Shown: positions 52,677-61,491, counted from the first letter of the stretch. The stretch: 64,000 nucleotides of DNA from Flavobacteriales bacterium (GCA_026129465.1 JAHCIA010000001.1:195964-259963), one strand, 5' to 3'. Program-made: numbers and translations. The notes: a model not told the origin generated them from the letters alone.

Positions 52677-53759
52677 TCATGGAATGGACAGGTCCGTGCG
52701 GAGCTGGTGCTGGACCGCCGGGAAGGGGATGGGGACCACACGGCTGCGCAGGAAAGCGATCACCTCCGCGTCATCCTTGAAATGTCCGCCCATGTCCACG
52801 AAGCGCTGGGCGAGCAGGTCGTATCGGTCGCGCAGCAGCAGGATGAACACATCCGTGTAGTTGAGGTTGTCGAACACCACGCTTCGATTCCGAGCGAACT
52901 CCTCCCGGTGCTCCCGGAAGAAGCGCGGATGTTCCGTCCAGTGCAGGGTGGGGTCCACATGGTGGCTGATGTGGTAGCCGTCGTTCCAGCACTTGCGGTT
53001 GAACTTCACGTTGATGCAGGTGATGCTGTTGCGGTAGGGATTCTCGGGCTCCTCCGGACAGATGAAGGTGTGCTGCACCCAGTTGCCGGCCATGGCCACC
53101 AGGCGGAAGGCGATGAAGGGCAGGATGAAGGCCACCACGGTCGCCTGCCAATTGACGAAGCAGAGCGCGGCGCAGAACAGGATGAAGAGCACTTCGCCAC
53201 GCGCGGCCTGCCAGGCAAGCTTGTCGCGGTTGCGTCCGAAGAGGTAGCGGACCAGGGTGTAGATGCCGGTGAACAGGAAGGTGAAGTAGTAGCGCAGGAA
53301 GTCCCTGCCGGAGTCCCGCTGGTAGGGCATGGTGCTGCTCTCATCCGGCTCCAGGTTGTTCTCCACGTGGTGCATGCCGATGTGGTGCGCGCGGTAGGTC
53401 TCGGGCGATTGGCCGAAGAAGGGCGCCAGCACCCAGGGCAGGTAGTGGTTCAGCAGGTCATACTTCTTCTTGAAGAAGCGCCGGTGCGTGGTGCAGTGCA
53501 GCATCAGGCCGAAGGGGCCCTTGAAGGTGATGTTGTTGATGAAAAGGTAGACCACCGCGATGGTCCACCAGAGCCAGGCTGGCACAAAGGGCATGTAAAG
53601 CAGCACCGCCAGCGGGATCAGCGTGAAGGTGACCAGCAGCCCCAGGTAGATGAAGGGCAGGTCGCGCGGATCGTTAAGCAGGCGGACGAAGAAGCGGTCG
53701 AGGGTGGTGGTGGCTGGCCGGGAGGTCTCCGGGTCGCTTTGGGTGCTGAAGGTGAGCAT
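52677..53759 (-). CDS. Membrane fatty acid desaturase
   Basis: This 360-residue inner-membrane di-iron enzyme inserts a double bond into acyl chains using oxygen. The three histidine boxes are HCTTH, AHHIGMHHVE and HISHHVDPTLHW, all in usual spacing, with two pairs of membrane helices (about 38-80 and 195-240). An extra LNYTDVFILLLRDRYD region near the end is characteristic of a subgroup of the desaturase superfamily. Regiospecificity cannot be read. The start at 53759 gives MLTFSTQSDPETSRP; a CACCTTGG box lies near 53764-53771. It is divergent from the secreted protein gene at 53904. Confidence 0.88.
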   Translation of the reverse strand: MLTFSTQSDPETSRPATTTLDRFFVRLLNDPRDLPFIYLGLLVTFTLIPLAVLLYMPFVPAWLWWTIAVVYLFINNITFKGPFGLMLHCTTHRRFFKKKYDLLNHYLPWVLAPFFGQSPETYRAHHIGMHHVENNLEPDESSTMPYQRDSGRDFLRYYFTFLFTGIYTLVRYLFGRNRDKLAWQAARGEVLFILFCAALCFVNWQATVVAFILPFIAFRLVAMAGNWVQHTFICPEEPENPYRNSITCINVKFNRKCWNDGYHISHHVDPTLHWTEHPRFFREHREEFARNRSVVFDNLNYTDVFILLLRDRYDLLAQRFVDMGGHFKDDAEVIAFLRSRVVPIPFPAVQHQLRTDLSIP

Positions 53760-53903
53760 ATGCGCCCAAGGTGAGGACAAGGTTCGGTCGCCGCAAGGGG
53801 GGCGGACTAACAAAAGTTCTATTGCCGGGTATGCGCTGCCCGGGGATCTTGCACCGCAAGAAGAACCCTCGCTCGCATGCCTCCTTCTTCCCGCCGGCAT
53901 CTG

Positions 53904-54875
53904 ATGTACCCCTTGACCAAGAGGTCTTGTTGGGGCACGATCGCTTTGACCCCCTTGCTTTTGGCAGCCACCCTTGGCCAGGCGCAGACCTTGGAACGCC
54001 GCGCCGCCGTTTCCGCAGGTGGCCATGGGGAAGGGTCGGGCGCAAGTCTCGGCTGGACCCTTGGCCAAACGGCCAGTGCCACTTATGAGGCCTCTTCGGA
54101 GATGATCACGGCCGGTGTGCAGCAGCCGGACAGGGTGTTCTTGTCCCTGGATATCCGTGTGCTGCTCGATGGTCCCTATCAGCAATCCAACAGCCTGATG
54201 AGCGATGGTCTGCGCCTGGCGGGCCTGATCCCCTTCAATGAACCTTACTCGGATCTCGGCTACCAGGGCATTGGCGGGGGAGGAGAGTCCTTCCCCTCCG
54301 GGATCCTGGTGCTGGACGGCCCCGATGCCATCGTGGACTGGGTGTGGATCGAATTGCGTGATGCGCTCCATCCCGCCCATGTCGTCTCGGCACGTGCCGC
54401 CCTTGTGCAGCGCGATGGTGATGTGGTGGACCGCGATGGCTCCTCCGCGATCGGCATGTCGGCATTGCCCGGAGAATACCATGTGGCCGTGCATCACCGC
54501 AACCACCTGCCCGTGATGACCGCCGCACCGGTGGCACTCGGCTGGGCGGTGACCCCGCTGGATCTCTCCACTGGCATGATCGACACCTATGGCCTGGACG
54601 CGCAACGCCTGCGCGGTGGCCGCTGGTTGCTCTGGGCGGGTGATGTGACCGGCAACGGCGTGGTGCAATACACCGGCCCCGGCAACGATCGCGACCCCAT
54701 CCTGCAAGCCATCGGTGGCCTGGTGCCCTCGGCCACCACCTCCGGCTACATGCCCCATGATGTGAATCTGGATGGGACGGTCAAGTACACCGGTCAGGAC
54801 AACGACCGGGATCCCATTCTTCAAACCATAGGCGGCACGGTGCCCACCAACGTCCGCATGGGCCAGTTGCCCTGA
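53904..54875 (+). CDS. Secreted protein with paired dockerin-like calcium-binding repeats
   Basis: This 323-residue protein has a signal peptide (MYPLTKRSCWGTIALTPLLL, cleavage near LGQAQ), then a domain with SAGGHGEGSGASLGWTLGQ and ITAGVQQP, a start often seen in T9SS cargo of this phylum. A beta-rich middle follows. The C-terminus holds two EF-hand-like loops 39 residues apart, DVTGNGVVQYTGPGNDRDPI (from D247) and DVNLDGTVKYTGQDNDRDPI (from D286), like dockerin repeats. No T9SS tail is present, so either this region itself carries the sorting role or the protein stays periplasmic. An in-frame ATG at 53877 gives an alternative start. It lies 31 bases before the MopE-type gene on the same strand. 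I recognise no function. Confidence 0.7.
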   Translation: MYPLTKRSCWGTIALTPLLLAATLGQAQTLERRAAVSAGGHGEGSGASLGWTLGQTASATYEASSEMITAGVQQPDRVFLSLDIRVLLDGPYQQSNSLMSDGLRLAGLIPFNEPYSDLGYQGIGGGGESFPSGILVLDGPDAIVDWVWIELRDALHPAHVVSARAALVQRDGDVVDRDGSSAIGMSALPGEYHVAVHHRNHLPVMTAAPVALGWAVTPLDLSTGMIDTYGLDAQRLRGGRWLLWAGDVTGNGVVQYTGPGNDRDPILQAIGGLVPSATTSGYMPHDVNLDGTVKYTGQDNDRDPILQTIGGTVPTNVRMGQLP

Positions 54876-54906
54876 ACCCTTCACCTCGCACCTATTCCTC
54901 AGTCCG

Positions 54907-57900
54907 ATGAGAATCCCCATCCTGATCGCCACGTTGCTGGTTTCCCTGCTGGCCACCGCACAAGCCCCGCAGGCCTTCGACTTCCAGGGCGTGGCCCGCG
55001 ACGCTTTCGGCAACGTCAAGTCCTCGGAATCCATCACCCTGCGCATCAGCATCCTCGTGGGATCGCCCGGCGGTGATGTGGCCTACCAGGAACTGCACAG
55101 CGTCACCACCAGTCCCTTCGGCTTGTTCAGCATCGCGGTGGGCCAGGGCACACCCACGGAGAGCACTTTCCCGGCCATCGGGTGGGGCGCATCGTCGCAT
55201 TTCATCCAAGTGGAGATGGATGCTTCGGGTGGCAGCGACTTCCAGAACATGGGCACCACGCAGTTGCTCAGCGTACCCTACGCCTTGCATGCGCGTGCGG
55301 TGGATTGTTTCTCGGTATCGCTGCTGGGCGATACGCTGAAGCAGGGGAACGGCTGCTTCGTGATCATCCCGGGCATCAGCGCGGCCAACGGCGGCTGCCA
55401 GGATCTGGACGGTGATGGCGTGTACGACAACCCCGGTTGCAGCGATCCCATCGATTGTGACGACAACGACCCCACGGTATACCCCGGCGCGCCTGAGCTT
55501 TGCGGCGATGGCAAGGACAACGACTGCGATGGCGAGGTGGACAACAACCCGGACATGGCCGCCCACCTCACCTGGTACCTGGATGCCGATGACGATGGCT
55601 ATGGCGACCCGGACATCAGCCAAGTGTCGTGCGCACGGCCATCAGGGTATGTGGGCAATGGGGATGATTGCGATGACAGCGATCCGCTGCGCTACCCGGG
55701 ACAGGGATGCAGTGAGCTCTGCAGCGCCGAGGAGCAAGCCTGGATCGACCAGAACCAGTACAACTATTTGAGGGACTACATCTATATCTGGGCATTGGAT
55801 CAGTTCAACCAAGCGGACCTGGCTGCATGGATCGCCGAGGGTCAGGTGGATGGCAGCATGCCCATTTCGCTGGATTGCCACCAATGCGCACAGCAGTTCG
55901 TTGAGTGTGTGGGTCTTCAAAGTTGCCTCGTCGTCTGTCTGCAGAGTCCCGAAGCGTGCTATCAGTGCTTCTTCGACAATACGCCCTGCCTGCAAGGCTT
56001 CATCAATTGCACGGGACTCACGGACGCGGACGGGGATGGCTATGTCTCAGGCTCAGACTGCGATGATGCGGACCCTTCGGTGACCATAGGTGCGACCTGG
56101 TACAGGGACCTGGACGGTGATGGCTATGGCGACCACACCAACACCGTCGTTGGCTGCACGCAACCCGCGGGCTTCGTCGACAACCCATACGACTGCGACG
56201 ACACCGATCCCGAGGTGTACTTCGAGCAGGGATGCCCGGGTATCGAGTGCGGCTTCGCATACGGGCAGCAGTGGGGGGCGTGTGGGAACAGCCCTTGCGT
56301 GAACGGCTACTGCCAACCCTGTGCGGATCTGGATGGCGATGGTTGGACCAATTGCGACGGCGACTGCGACGACAACAACCCTGATGTGTACCCCGGAGCC
56401 ACGGAGCAGTGCAACGGCATCGACGACAACTGCGATGGCCAGATCGATGAGGGCGCTTGCCAAGGGTCCGAGTTCTGCTCACCGGAGGACGCGACCTACA
56501 TCGGGAACGACCAAGTGGCCTTCCTGAATGCCGTGTATGCGCGATCCCAGGTGAACCAGAGCTTCTGCATCAACAACCCGCCTTACGCACAATGCCAGAT
56601 CGAAAACCTGGCCGCCATATTCCCAACAGGTACACTGGGCGTGAGCGATGCATGCCAGGAGTGCGCCGTGGAGTACCTGACCTGCTACTACACCTATTGC
56701 CATGGCAACAGTTGTCTCGGCGCACTGAATACGGAGTGTGTCTCTTGTCTGACGGACTATGGATGCCTCTCCCAGTTCATCGCTTGCGTGGGACTGGTGG
56801 ACAATGACGGGGATGGATGGGCGTCAGGCAGCGACTGCAATGATGATGTCGTAGGCATCCATCCCTTCGCTCCAGAGATATGCAACGGCCTGGATGACAA
56901 CTGCAATGGTCAGGTGGATGAAGGAGCGTCGATGTGGTATCCGGACCTGGACGGTGATGGCTACGGTGTTTTTGACGGTGCCATCGCTTCATGCGATGAC
57001 CCCGGACCGGGCTATGCTCCATGGGCCGGCGACTGCGACGATGAGGACCCCGAGATCAATCCCGGCGTCCCGGAGCTATGCAACGGCATCGACGATGATT
57101 GCGACGGGGAGATCGATGAGAACCCCGTGGACGGCCAGGTGTGGTATCGCGATGCCGATGGCGATGGATACGGCGATATAGGCAGTACTGAGATCGCCTG
57201 CTCGATGCCCCCGGGCTACGTGGCCAACAACATCGACTGCGATGACACGAACGCGATGATCAACCCCGCGCGACCGGAGCTTTGCAACGGCATCGACGAC
57301 AACTGCGATGGCCAGATCGATGAGGGCGCATGTGCCAACTGTACCGATGGCATCAAGAACGGGACGGAGACGGATGTGGACTGCGGTGGTCCGGATTGCC
57401 CGCCATGCGCGCAGGGACAGGGTTGCGATCTGAACAACGATTGTGGACCAGGTCTGGTGTGCCAGGGTGGGACCTGCCTGCCGGAATGCCCGGATGCGGA
57501 CGGCGATGGTTGGACCACCTGTGCCGGTGACTGCGACGACAACAACCCCAACGTGTATCCCGGAGCTTTCGAGATCTGCAACGGCATCGACGACAACTGC
57601 GATGGCCAGATCGATGAGGGCGCATGTGCCAACTGTACCGATGGCATCAAGAACGGGGCGGAGACGGATGTGGATTGCGGTGGTCCGGATTGCCCGCCAT
57701 GCGCGCAGGGACAGGGCTGTGATCTGAACAACGATTGTGGACCAGGTCTGGTGTGCCAGGGTGGGACCTGCCAGCCGGAATGCCCGGATGCGGACGGCGA
57801 TGGTTGGACCACCTGTGCCGGTGACTGCGACGACAACAACCCCAACGTGTATCCCGGAGCTTTCGAGTTCTGCAACGGCATCGACGACAACTGCGATGGC

Positions 57901-58077
57901 CAGATCGATGAGGGCGCATGTGCCAACTGTACCGATGGCATCAAGAACGGGACGGAGACGGATGTGGACTGCGGTGGTCCGGATTGCCCGCCATGCGCGC
58001 AGGGACAGGGTTGCGATCTGAACAGCGATTGTGGCCCGGGACTCATTTGCGAGAATGGTGTTTGTGTGCCGCTCTGA
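54907..58077 (+). CDS. Secreted MopE-type metal-binding repeat protein, truncated
   Basis: This 1056-residue protein has a signal peptide (LVSLLATAQAPQ) and an N-terminal domain (FDFQGVARDAFGN to LLSVPYALHARAV) seen in other Bacteroidota surface proteins. Repeated Asp/Cys motifs follow, such as DCDDNDPTVYPGAPELC and CNGIDDNCDGQIDEGAC (nine or so copies), related to the copper-binding protein MopE of Methylococcus and to calcium-binding Asp loops. Two copies of a Cys-rich module of unknown type (residues 272-371 and 524-630) interrupt them. From residue 793 a 98-residue unit repeats almost exactly 2.7 times. The stop TGA at 58075 falls where the repeat has a Cys codon, and a decayed repeat continues beyond. 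No T9SS tail is present. Metal or calcium binding is inferred from motifs. Confidence 0.75.
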   Translation: MRIPILIATLLVSLLATAQAPQAFDFQGVARDAFGNVKSSESITLRISILVGSPGGDVAYQELHSVTTSPFGLFSIAVGQGTPTESTFPAIGWGASSHFIQVEMDASGGSDFQNMGTTQLLSVPYALHARAVDCFSVSLLGDTLKQGNGCFVIIPGISAANGGCQDLDGDGVYDNPGCSDPIDCDDNDPTVYPGAPELCGDGKDNDCDGEVDNNPDMAAHLTWYLDADDDGYGDPDISQVSCARPSGYVGNGDDCDDSDPLRYPGQGCSELCSAEEQAWIDQNQYNYLRDYIYIWALDQFNQADLAAWIAEGQVDGSMPISLDCHQCAQQFVECVGLQSCLVVCLQSPEACYQCFFDNTPCLQGFINCTGLTDADGDGYVSGSDCDDADPSVTIGATWYRDLDGDGYGDHTNTVVGCTQPAGFVDNPYDCDDTDPEVYFEQGCPGIECGFAYGQQWGACGNSPCVNGYCQPCADLDGDGWTNCDGDCDDNNPDVYPGATEQCNGIDDNCDGQIDEGACQGSEFCSPEDATYIGNDQVAFLNAVYARSQVNQSFCINNPPYAQCQIENLAAIFPTGTLGVSDACQECAVEYLTCYYTYCHGNSCLGALNTECVSCLTDYGCLSQFIACVGLVDNDGDGWASGSDCNDDVVGIHPFAPEICNGLDDNCNGQVDEGASMWYPDLDGDGYGVFDGAIASCDDPGPGYAPWAGDCDDEDPEINPGVPELCNGIDDDCDGEIDENPVDGQVWYRDADGDGYGDIGSTEIACSMPPGYVANNIDCDDTNAMINPARPELCNGIDDNCDGQIDEGACANCTDGIKNGTETDVDCGGPDCPPCAQGQGCDLNNDCGPGLVCQGGTCLPECPDADGDGWTTCAGDCDDNNPNVYPGAFEICNGIDDNCDGQIDEGACANCTDGIKNGAETDVDCGGPDCPPCAQGQGCDLNNDCGPGLVCQGGTCQPECPDADGDGWTTCAGDCDDNNPNVYPGAFEFCNGIDDNCDGQIDEGACANCTDGIKNGTETDVDCGGPDCPPCAQGQGCDLNSDCGPGLICENGVCVPL
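55720..56019 (+). repeat. Cys-rich module, first copy, within the MopE-type gene
   Basis: The 100 encoded residues run from CSAEEQ to NCTGL and hold ten cysteines. The second half follows C..C...F..C.....C...C, then C..C......CL.GFI.C.GL. The first half is a helical stretch (YNYLRDYIYIWALDQF). A second copy lies at 56476-56796. I know no named domain with this pattern. Confidence 0.6.
56476..56796 (+). repeat. Cys-rich module, second copy, within the MopE-type gene
   Basis: The 107 encoded residues run from CSPEDATY to ACVGL. They share the CxxCAxxxxxC spacing, the CVSC pair and the final CLSQFIACVGL with the first copy (CLQGFINCTGL there), but have extra cysteines in the first half. Confidence 0.6.
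57283..58077 (+). repeat. 294-bp tandem repeats at the 3' end of the MopE-type gene
   Basis: Units start at 57283, 57577 and 57871, exactly 294 bases apart (98 codons), each opening with TGCAACGGCATCGACGAC. The first two units are complete; the third is cut at 207 bases by the stop codon. They differ at only a few bases; copy 3 matches copy 1 rather than copy 2 at several of them (for example ACGGAGACGG against GCGGAGACGG). Each unit encodes a MopE motif, a CTDGIKNG segment, a CGGPDCPPC knot and a QGCDLNNDCGPGLVC motif. Confidence 0.9.
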
Positions 58078-58200
58078 CCCGATGCCGATGGCTGGACCCA
58101 TTGTGCTGGCGATCGCGACGATCCCGGCCCCGCCGTGTATCCCGGCGCTCGGAGATCAACGACGATTTCGACGACAGTTGGAAGGGCATCGTCGATGAGG
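58078..58200 (+). pseudogene. Decayed MopE repeat beyond the stop codon
   Basis: Directly after the TGA the same frame reads PDADGWTHCAGDRDDPGPAVYPGA, split here as PDADGWTHCAG and DRDDPGPAVYPGA, clearly related to the repeat's PDADGDGWTTCAGDCDDNN and NVYPGA. After a frame change, EINDDFDDSWKGIVDED (from about 58149) matches ICNGIDDNCDGQIDEG. The TGA stands where the intact units have the Cys codon TGC before PDADG. The remnant has lost all but one of the expected cysteines and no open sorting domain follows. Confidence 0.75.
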
Positions 58201-58295
58201 ATCGCATCGCTGGGTACGACCAGGTCGGTCATCACAGCCTGCGGTAGCTGCGGTTCCAGGGGGCTTGAATATCGGCGCTTTTCAGGCTCCGGACC

Positions 58296-59435
58296 TCATG
58301 CGGCAACTTCCGCCTGCAACGATCGCAACACCATCGGCATAAGCCGGTAGGGCACCGCTCCGGATGTTCCTTGGTCCACGGTTCCGGCCAGGTAGATGTC
58401 CAGTTCCGGACAGTGGAACAGCCACGAGCCCGTGCTGCCGGTATGGCCGATCAGCGCGGGTATATGGCGGAAAGGCGGCAACCAGCGCGGGATCTGGAAG
58501 CGCTTGATGCCAAGCCCATATTCGATGGGCCAGCTGGGATTGCGCAGTGCGGCCATGTCCGTAGGCAGGCCGAAACGGTTGAAGGTGCCGGTCATCAGCG
58601 CGTAGGTGTCCGGCCTGCGGAAGGCCTTGCCCTGCACGATGCCGCGCATGAAACGGATCAGGTCGGGCCCGGTGCTGTACATGCTGTGGATGCTCTTGAT
58701 CAGCTTGGGGATGGGCAACGGTCCCGGCCCGAACCACAGGTCGCCAGGTGGGGGCGTGGGTTCCAGCGGATCGTGCCAGCCGGACAGCCAGGTGTGGCGC
58801 ATGCCCAGCGGTGCGAAAAGCCGTTCGCGGAAAGCATCGTGCAGGGGCTTGCCGGTACGCGCCTCGATGATGGCGTTCAGCAGCATGTAGTTGGTGCTGC
58901 AGTAGCGGATGCGCTGGCCTCCCTGCCCGATCGGACGCGGCGCGAAGTGTGGGGTCATGCGGCGCACACGGTCCATGGCATCGTGCAACGGCAGCTCGCG
59001 GTCGCCGCTGGACTTCAACTCCTCCACCAAGGCCTTGCCTCCCTTGGGCTTGTCTTCCAGCCAATCCGCCAGTCCGCTGCCATGACCCAACAGGTGGCGA
59101 AGGGTGATGGACGGCACATGGTCCGCGCCCTTCAAGGTGTGGATGCCCTGCACCACGTCCTGCGGCAGGTGGTCCACCAGCTTGTCGTCAATGCTCAACA
59201 GCCCCTCCTCGTGCAGCTGCATCACCACCGTGGCGGTCATCGTCTTGTCGATGCTGGCGATGAACCACGGCACGTCCGTCGTCATGGGCCGCCCACTGGC
59301 ATCGGCCACGCCGGCTGCGCCGCTGAAGAGCACGGTGCCATCGCCGCGCTGGATCTCCATGATGGCGTGCGGGTGGGATCTGTTGGCGGCGAGGCGATCG
59401 AGTAATTGCTGAAAGGATGATCTGGGACCAGGCAT
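58296..59435 (-). CDS. Class C beta-lactamase-fold serine hydrolase
   Basis: This 379-residue protein has the fold of class C beta-lactamases, DD-peptidases and esterases. The nucleophile motif is S61-I-D-K64 (ASIDKTMTA), and the third motif is H331-T-G333 (GHTGSTGSW). The second motif, usually YxN, reads Y178-C-S180, so the Asn is replaced. LRHLLGHGSGL and FAPLGMRHTW are family landmarks. There is no evident signal peptide, so it may be cytoplasmic or the true start may differ. A TACCTTGG box ends 5 bases before the ATG at 59435. Likely substrates are small esters or peptides; beta-lactamase activity is not indicated. It lies 97 bases downstream of the interrupted S9 peptidase gene. Confidence 0.82.
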   Translation of the reverse strand: MPGPRSSFQQLLDRLAANRSHPHAIMEIQRGDGTVLFSGAAGVADASGRPMTTDVPWFIASIDKTMTATVVMQLHEEGLLSIDDKLVDHLPQDVVQGIHTLKGADHVPSITLRHLLGHGSGLADWLEDKPKGGKALVEELKSSGDRELPLHDAMDRVRRMTPHFAPRPIGQGGQRIRYCSTNYMLLNAIIEARTGKPLHDAFRERLFAPLGMRHTWLSGWHDPLEPTPPPGDLWFGPGPLPIPKLIKSIHSMYSTGPDLIRFMRGIVQGKAFRRPDTYALMTGTFNRFGLPTDMAALRNPSWPIEYGLGIKRFQIPRWLPPFRHIPALIGHTGSTGSWLFHCPELDIYLAGTVDQGTSGAVPYRLMPMVLRSLQAEVAA

Positions 59436-59440
59436 GTCGT

Positions 59441-59448
59441 CCAAGGTA
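59441..59448 (-). promoter_or_regulatory. -7-like box directly before the serine hydrolase gene
   Basis: The minus strand reads TACCTTGG, one mismatch from TAnnTTTG, ending 5 bases before the ATG. Confidence 0.4.
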
Positions 59449-59532
59449 GGACGCGCACAACAGGGTGCTCTGTTATGCTGGTGTCGACACTTCTCGCCAG
59501 CCAAGCGTCAGCACCCGAGCCCAACAGACCGA

Positions 59533-61464
59533 CTACTTCAGCAGGAACTCCCGCATGAACGCCACCATCGCATAGAACTGGAAGTCCTGGTTGCCCTTCT
59601 TCCGGAAGCCGTGGCCTTCGTCGTTGGCCATGAGGAACCACACGTTGCCACCATTGGCCTGGATGCGCTCCTTCATCTGCACGGCCTCGCTGGCGGGCAC
59701 GCGCGGATCGTTGCCCCCTTGTATGATGAAGAGCGGCTTGGTGATGCGCTCCACATGGTTCAGCGGGGAGATGCTCTCCAGGAAGGCGGCCATCTTCGGA
59801 TCGCGTTCGTCGCCGTACTCCACGCGGCGCAGGTCGCGGCGGTAATCCTCGGTGTTCTTCAGGAAAGTGACGAAATTGCTGATGCCCACGATGTCGATCG
59901 CGCAGCGGATACGATCGGCATAGTGCACGCTTGCGGCCAGCGTCATGTAGCCGCCGTAGCTGCCGCCGGTCACCATCACGCGGTCGGCGTCGAGGTCGGG
60001 CTGCGTGGCGATCCAGTCCAGCAGCGCGCCGATGTCCTTCACGCTGTCCTCGCGCTTCATGCCGTTGTCCAGGTCCAGGAAGGTCTTGCCGAAGCCGCTG
60101 CTGCCGCGCACATTGGGGTAGACGATGGCCACGCCCAGTTCACTGAGGAAGTAGTTGTTGCGCCCTTGGAAGCCCGGTCTGGACTGACCTTCCGGCCCGC
60201 CATGGATGTTGATGATCACGGGCCGCTTGCCGGTGAAGCGATCAGCAGGACGGTACAGGAATCCGGAGATGGTGTGTTTGTCGAAGCTTGGCCAGGTGAT
60301 CAGCTCCGGTTCGCGCAGCCCGCTGAGGTCCATGCCGCCGCTCTCGCTTTCGGTCCAGCGGACCAGTTGCCGTGTGGTGGTGTCGTACTCATAGGCATCG
60401 CTGGAAGAGTCGTAGGTGGTCAGGGTCAGCCCCAGCGCGCGACCATCGGCCGTCCACTCCAGCCCGCCGAGAAGCCCCACGGGCAGGCCTCCCACCGCTA
60501 CGTAGGTGCGCGTGCCGGTGTCCAGGATGTACAGCTTGCTCAGCCCGTTCTCGTTGGTGGTGAAGGCGAGTCGGCGGCCGTCCTTGCTCAGATCGGTGCC
60601 GGCCACATCCCAGGGAATGTCCGGCGTGAGCACGGTGAGCTTCTTCGTGCCCAGGTCGTAATGGCATAGCCGGTTGAATTCGCTGCCGCTATTGCTGGTG
60701 AGGAAGATGCCCTTGCCGTCGGCGGTGAAGCGCAATGGCCGGTAGGTGGTGCGCTCATCCTTGCGGGGCAGGATGCGGGTGCGTATGCCCGTCTTCAGGT
60801 CCACCAAATGCACCCGGCTCTCATTGACCGAGAGGTACTCGCCGATCAACAATTGCGTGTCGTCCGGGCTCCAGTCCACCACGCCCCAGCCGCCACCGCT
60901 GTTCTCGCTCACCACCTTGTCCGTGGCGGGTTCCAGCGGGTCCATCACGCGGATGTCGCGGTCCTTGCCATTGCGCATGGTGCTGCCATAGGCGATGCGC
61001 CTGCCATCGCGGCTCCACACCATGCCGCCATTCTACGAGCGGCCGCCATCGGTGAGCATGGTGCTCTTTCCGCTGGCCACCTCGAAGCGGTGGATCTGCC
61101 CGAACTCGTTGCCGCCCTGGTCCTTGGTGAAGAGAAAGTAGCGGCCTTCGTTGGGCTCGTAGGTGGCACTGCCCACGGGCTCGGCGAAGAAGGTGATCTG
61201 GGTACGCGCACCACCGGGCATCTTCACCAGGTGCAGCTGGTTGCTGTTGCCGAAGCGCGTGCTGACAAGCATCTCACGGCGCTGCGGATGCCACGCTGTG
61301 AAGCTGGCGCTGCGGCCCTCGCTGTAGCGCCGCACCTCCTCGGCCAATTCGGCGGGCAGCGGTGGAATGCCTTCCACCACCAGGTTGTCGGTGACGGGGA
61401 TGGTGGCCTGCTGGGCGAGGAGGGAGAGTGGCAGGAAGAACGCGGAGAGTAAGGTTTGACGCAT
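59533..61464 (-). pseudogene. S9 family prolyl oligopeptidase interrupted by an in-frame TAG
   Basis: The reading frame encodes a 643-residue exported peptidase apart from one TAG at 61033-61035 (after DGGRS, before NGGMVWSRDG). The first 143 residues hold the signal peptide (MRQTLLSAFFLPLSLLAQ) and the start of the beta-propeller. The rest of the propeller and the alpha/beta-hydrolase domain follow in the same frame, with S502 in GGSYGGYMT, Asp in GGNDPRVP and His in NDEGHGF. An ATG lies four codons after the stop and could reinitiate, but that product would lack the signal peptide. A TAGCTTCG box lies at 61484-61491. The family trims short peptides. The stop is either a recent mutation, a sequencing error or a readthrough site. 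Confidence 0.85.
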
Positions 61465-61483
61465 GGGGTTCGAATGGGGAGCA

Positions 61484-61491
61484 CGAAGCTA
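61484..61491 (-). promoter_or_regulatory. -7-like box upstream of the S9 peptidase gene
   Basis: The minus strand reads TAGCTTCG, one mismatch from TAnnTTTG, 19 bases before the ATG at 61464. Confidence 0.4.

Noticed and set aside
53760..55052. Open minus-strand frame upstream of the desaturase gene, antisense to the secreted protein gene
   Set aside because: It is only an extension of the desaturase frame made open by GC-rich codon bias; the plus-strand gene opposite it has a signal peptide and repeats, and the desaturase start at 53759 fits its family.
57283..58077. Tandem 294-bp units taken as a CRISPR-like array
   Set aside because: The units are long, adjacent without spacers and in frame, so they are protein-coding repeats.
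57076..58235. Minus-strand open frames across the MopE repeats
   Set aside because: The repeats make every frame open at once; only the plus-strand frame gives the Asp/Cys motifs and a signal peptide.
61033..61035. TAG read as a reassigned sense codon
   Set aside because: surE, the rRNA methyltransferase, SRAP and the MBL-fold gene all end with TAG, so it is an ordinary stop in this genome.
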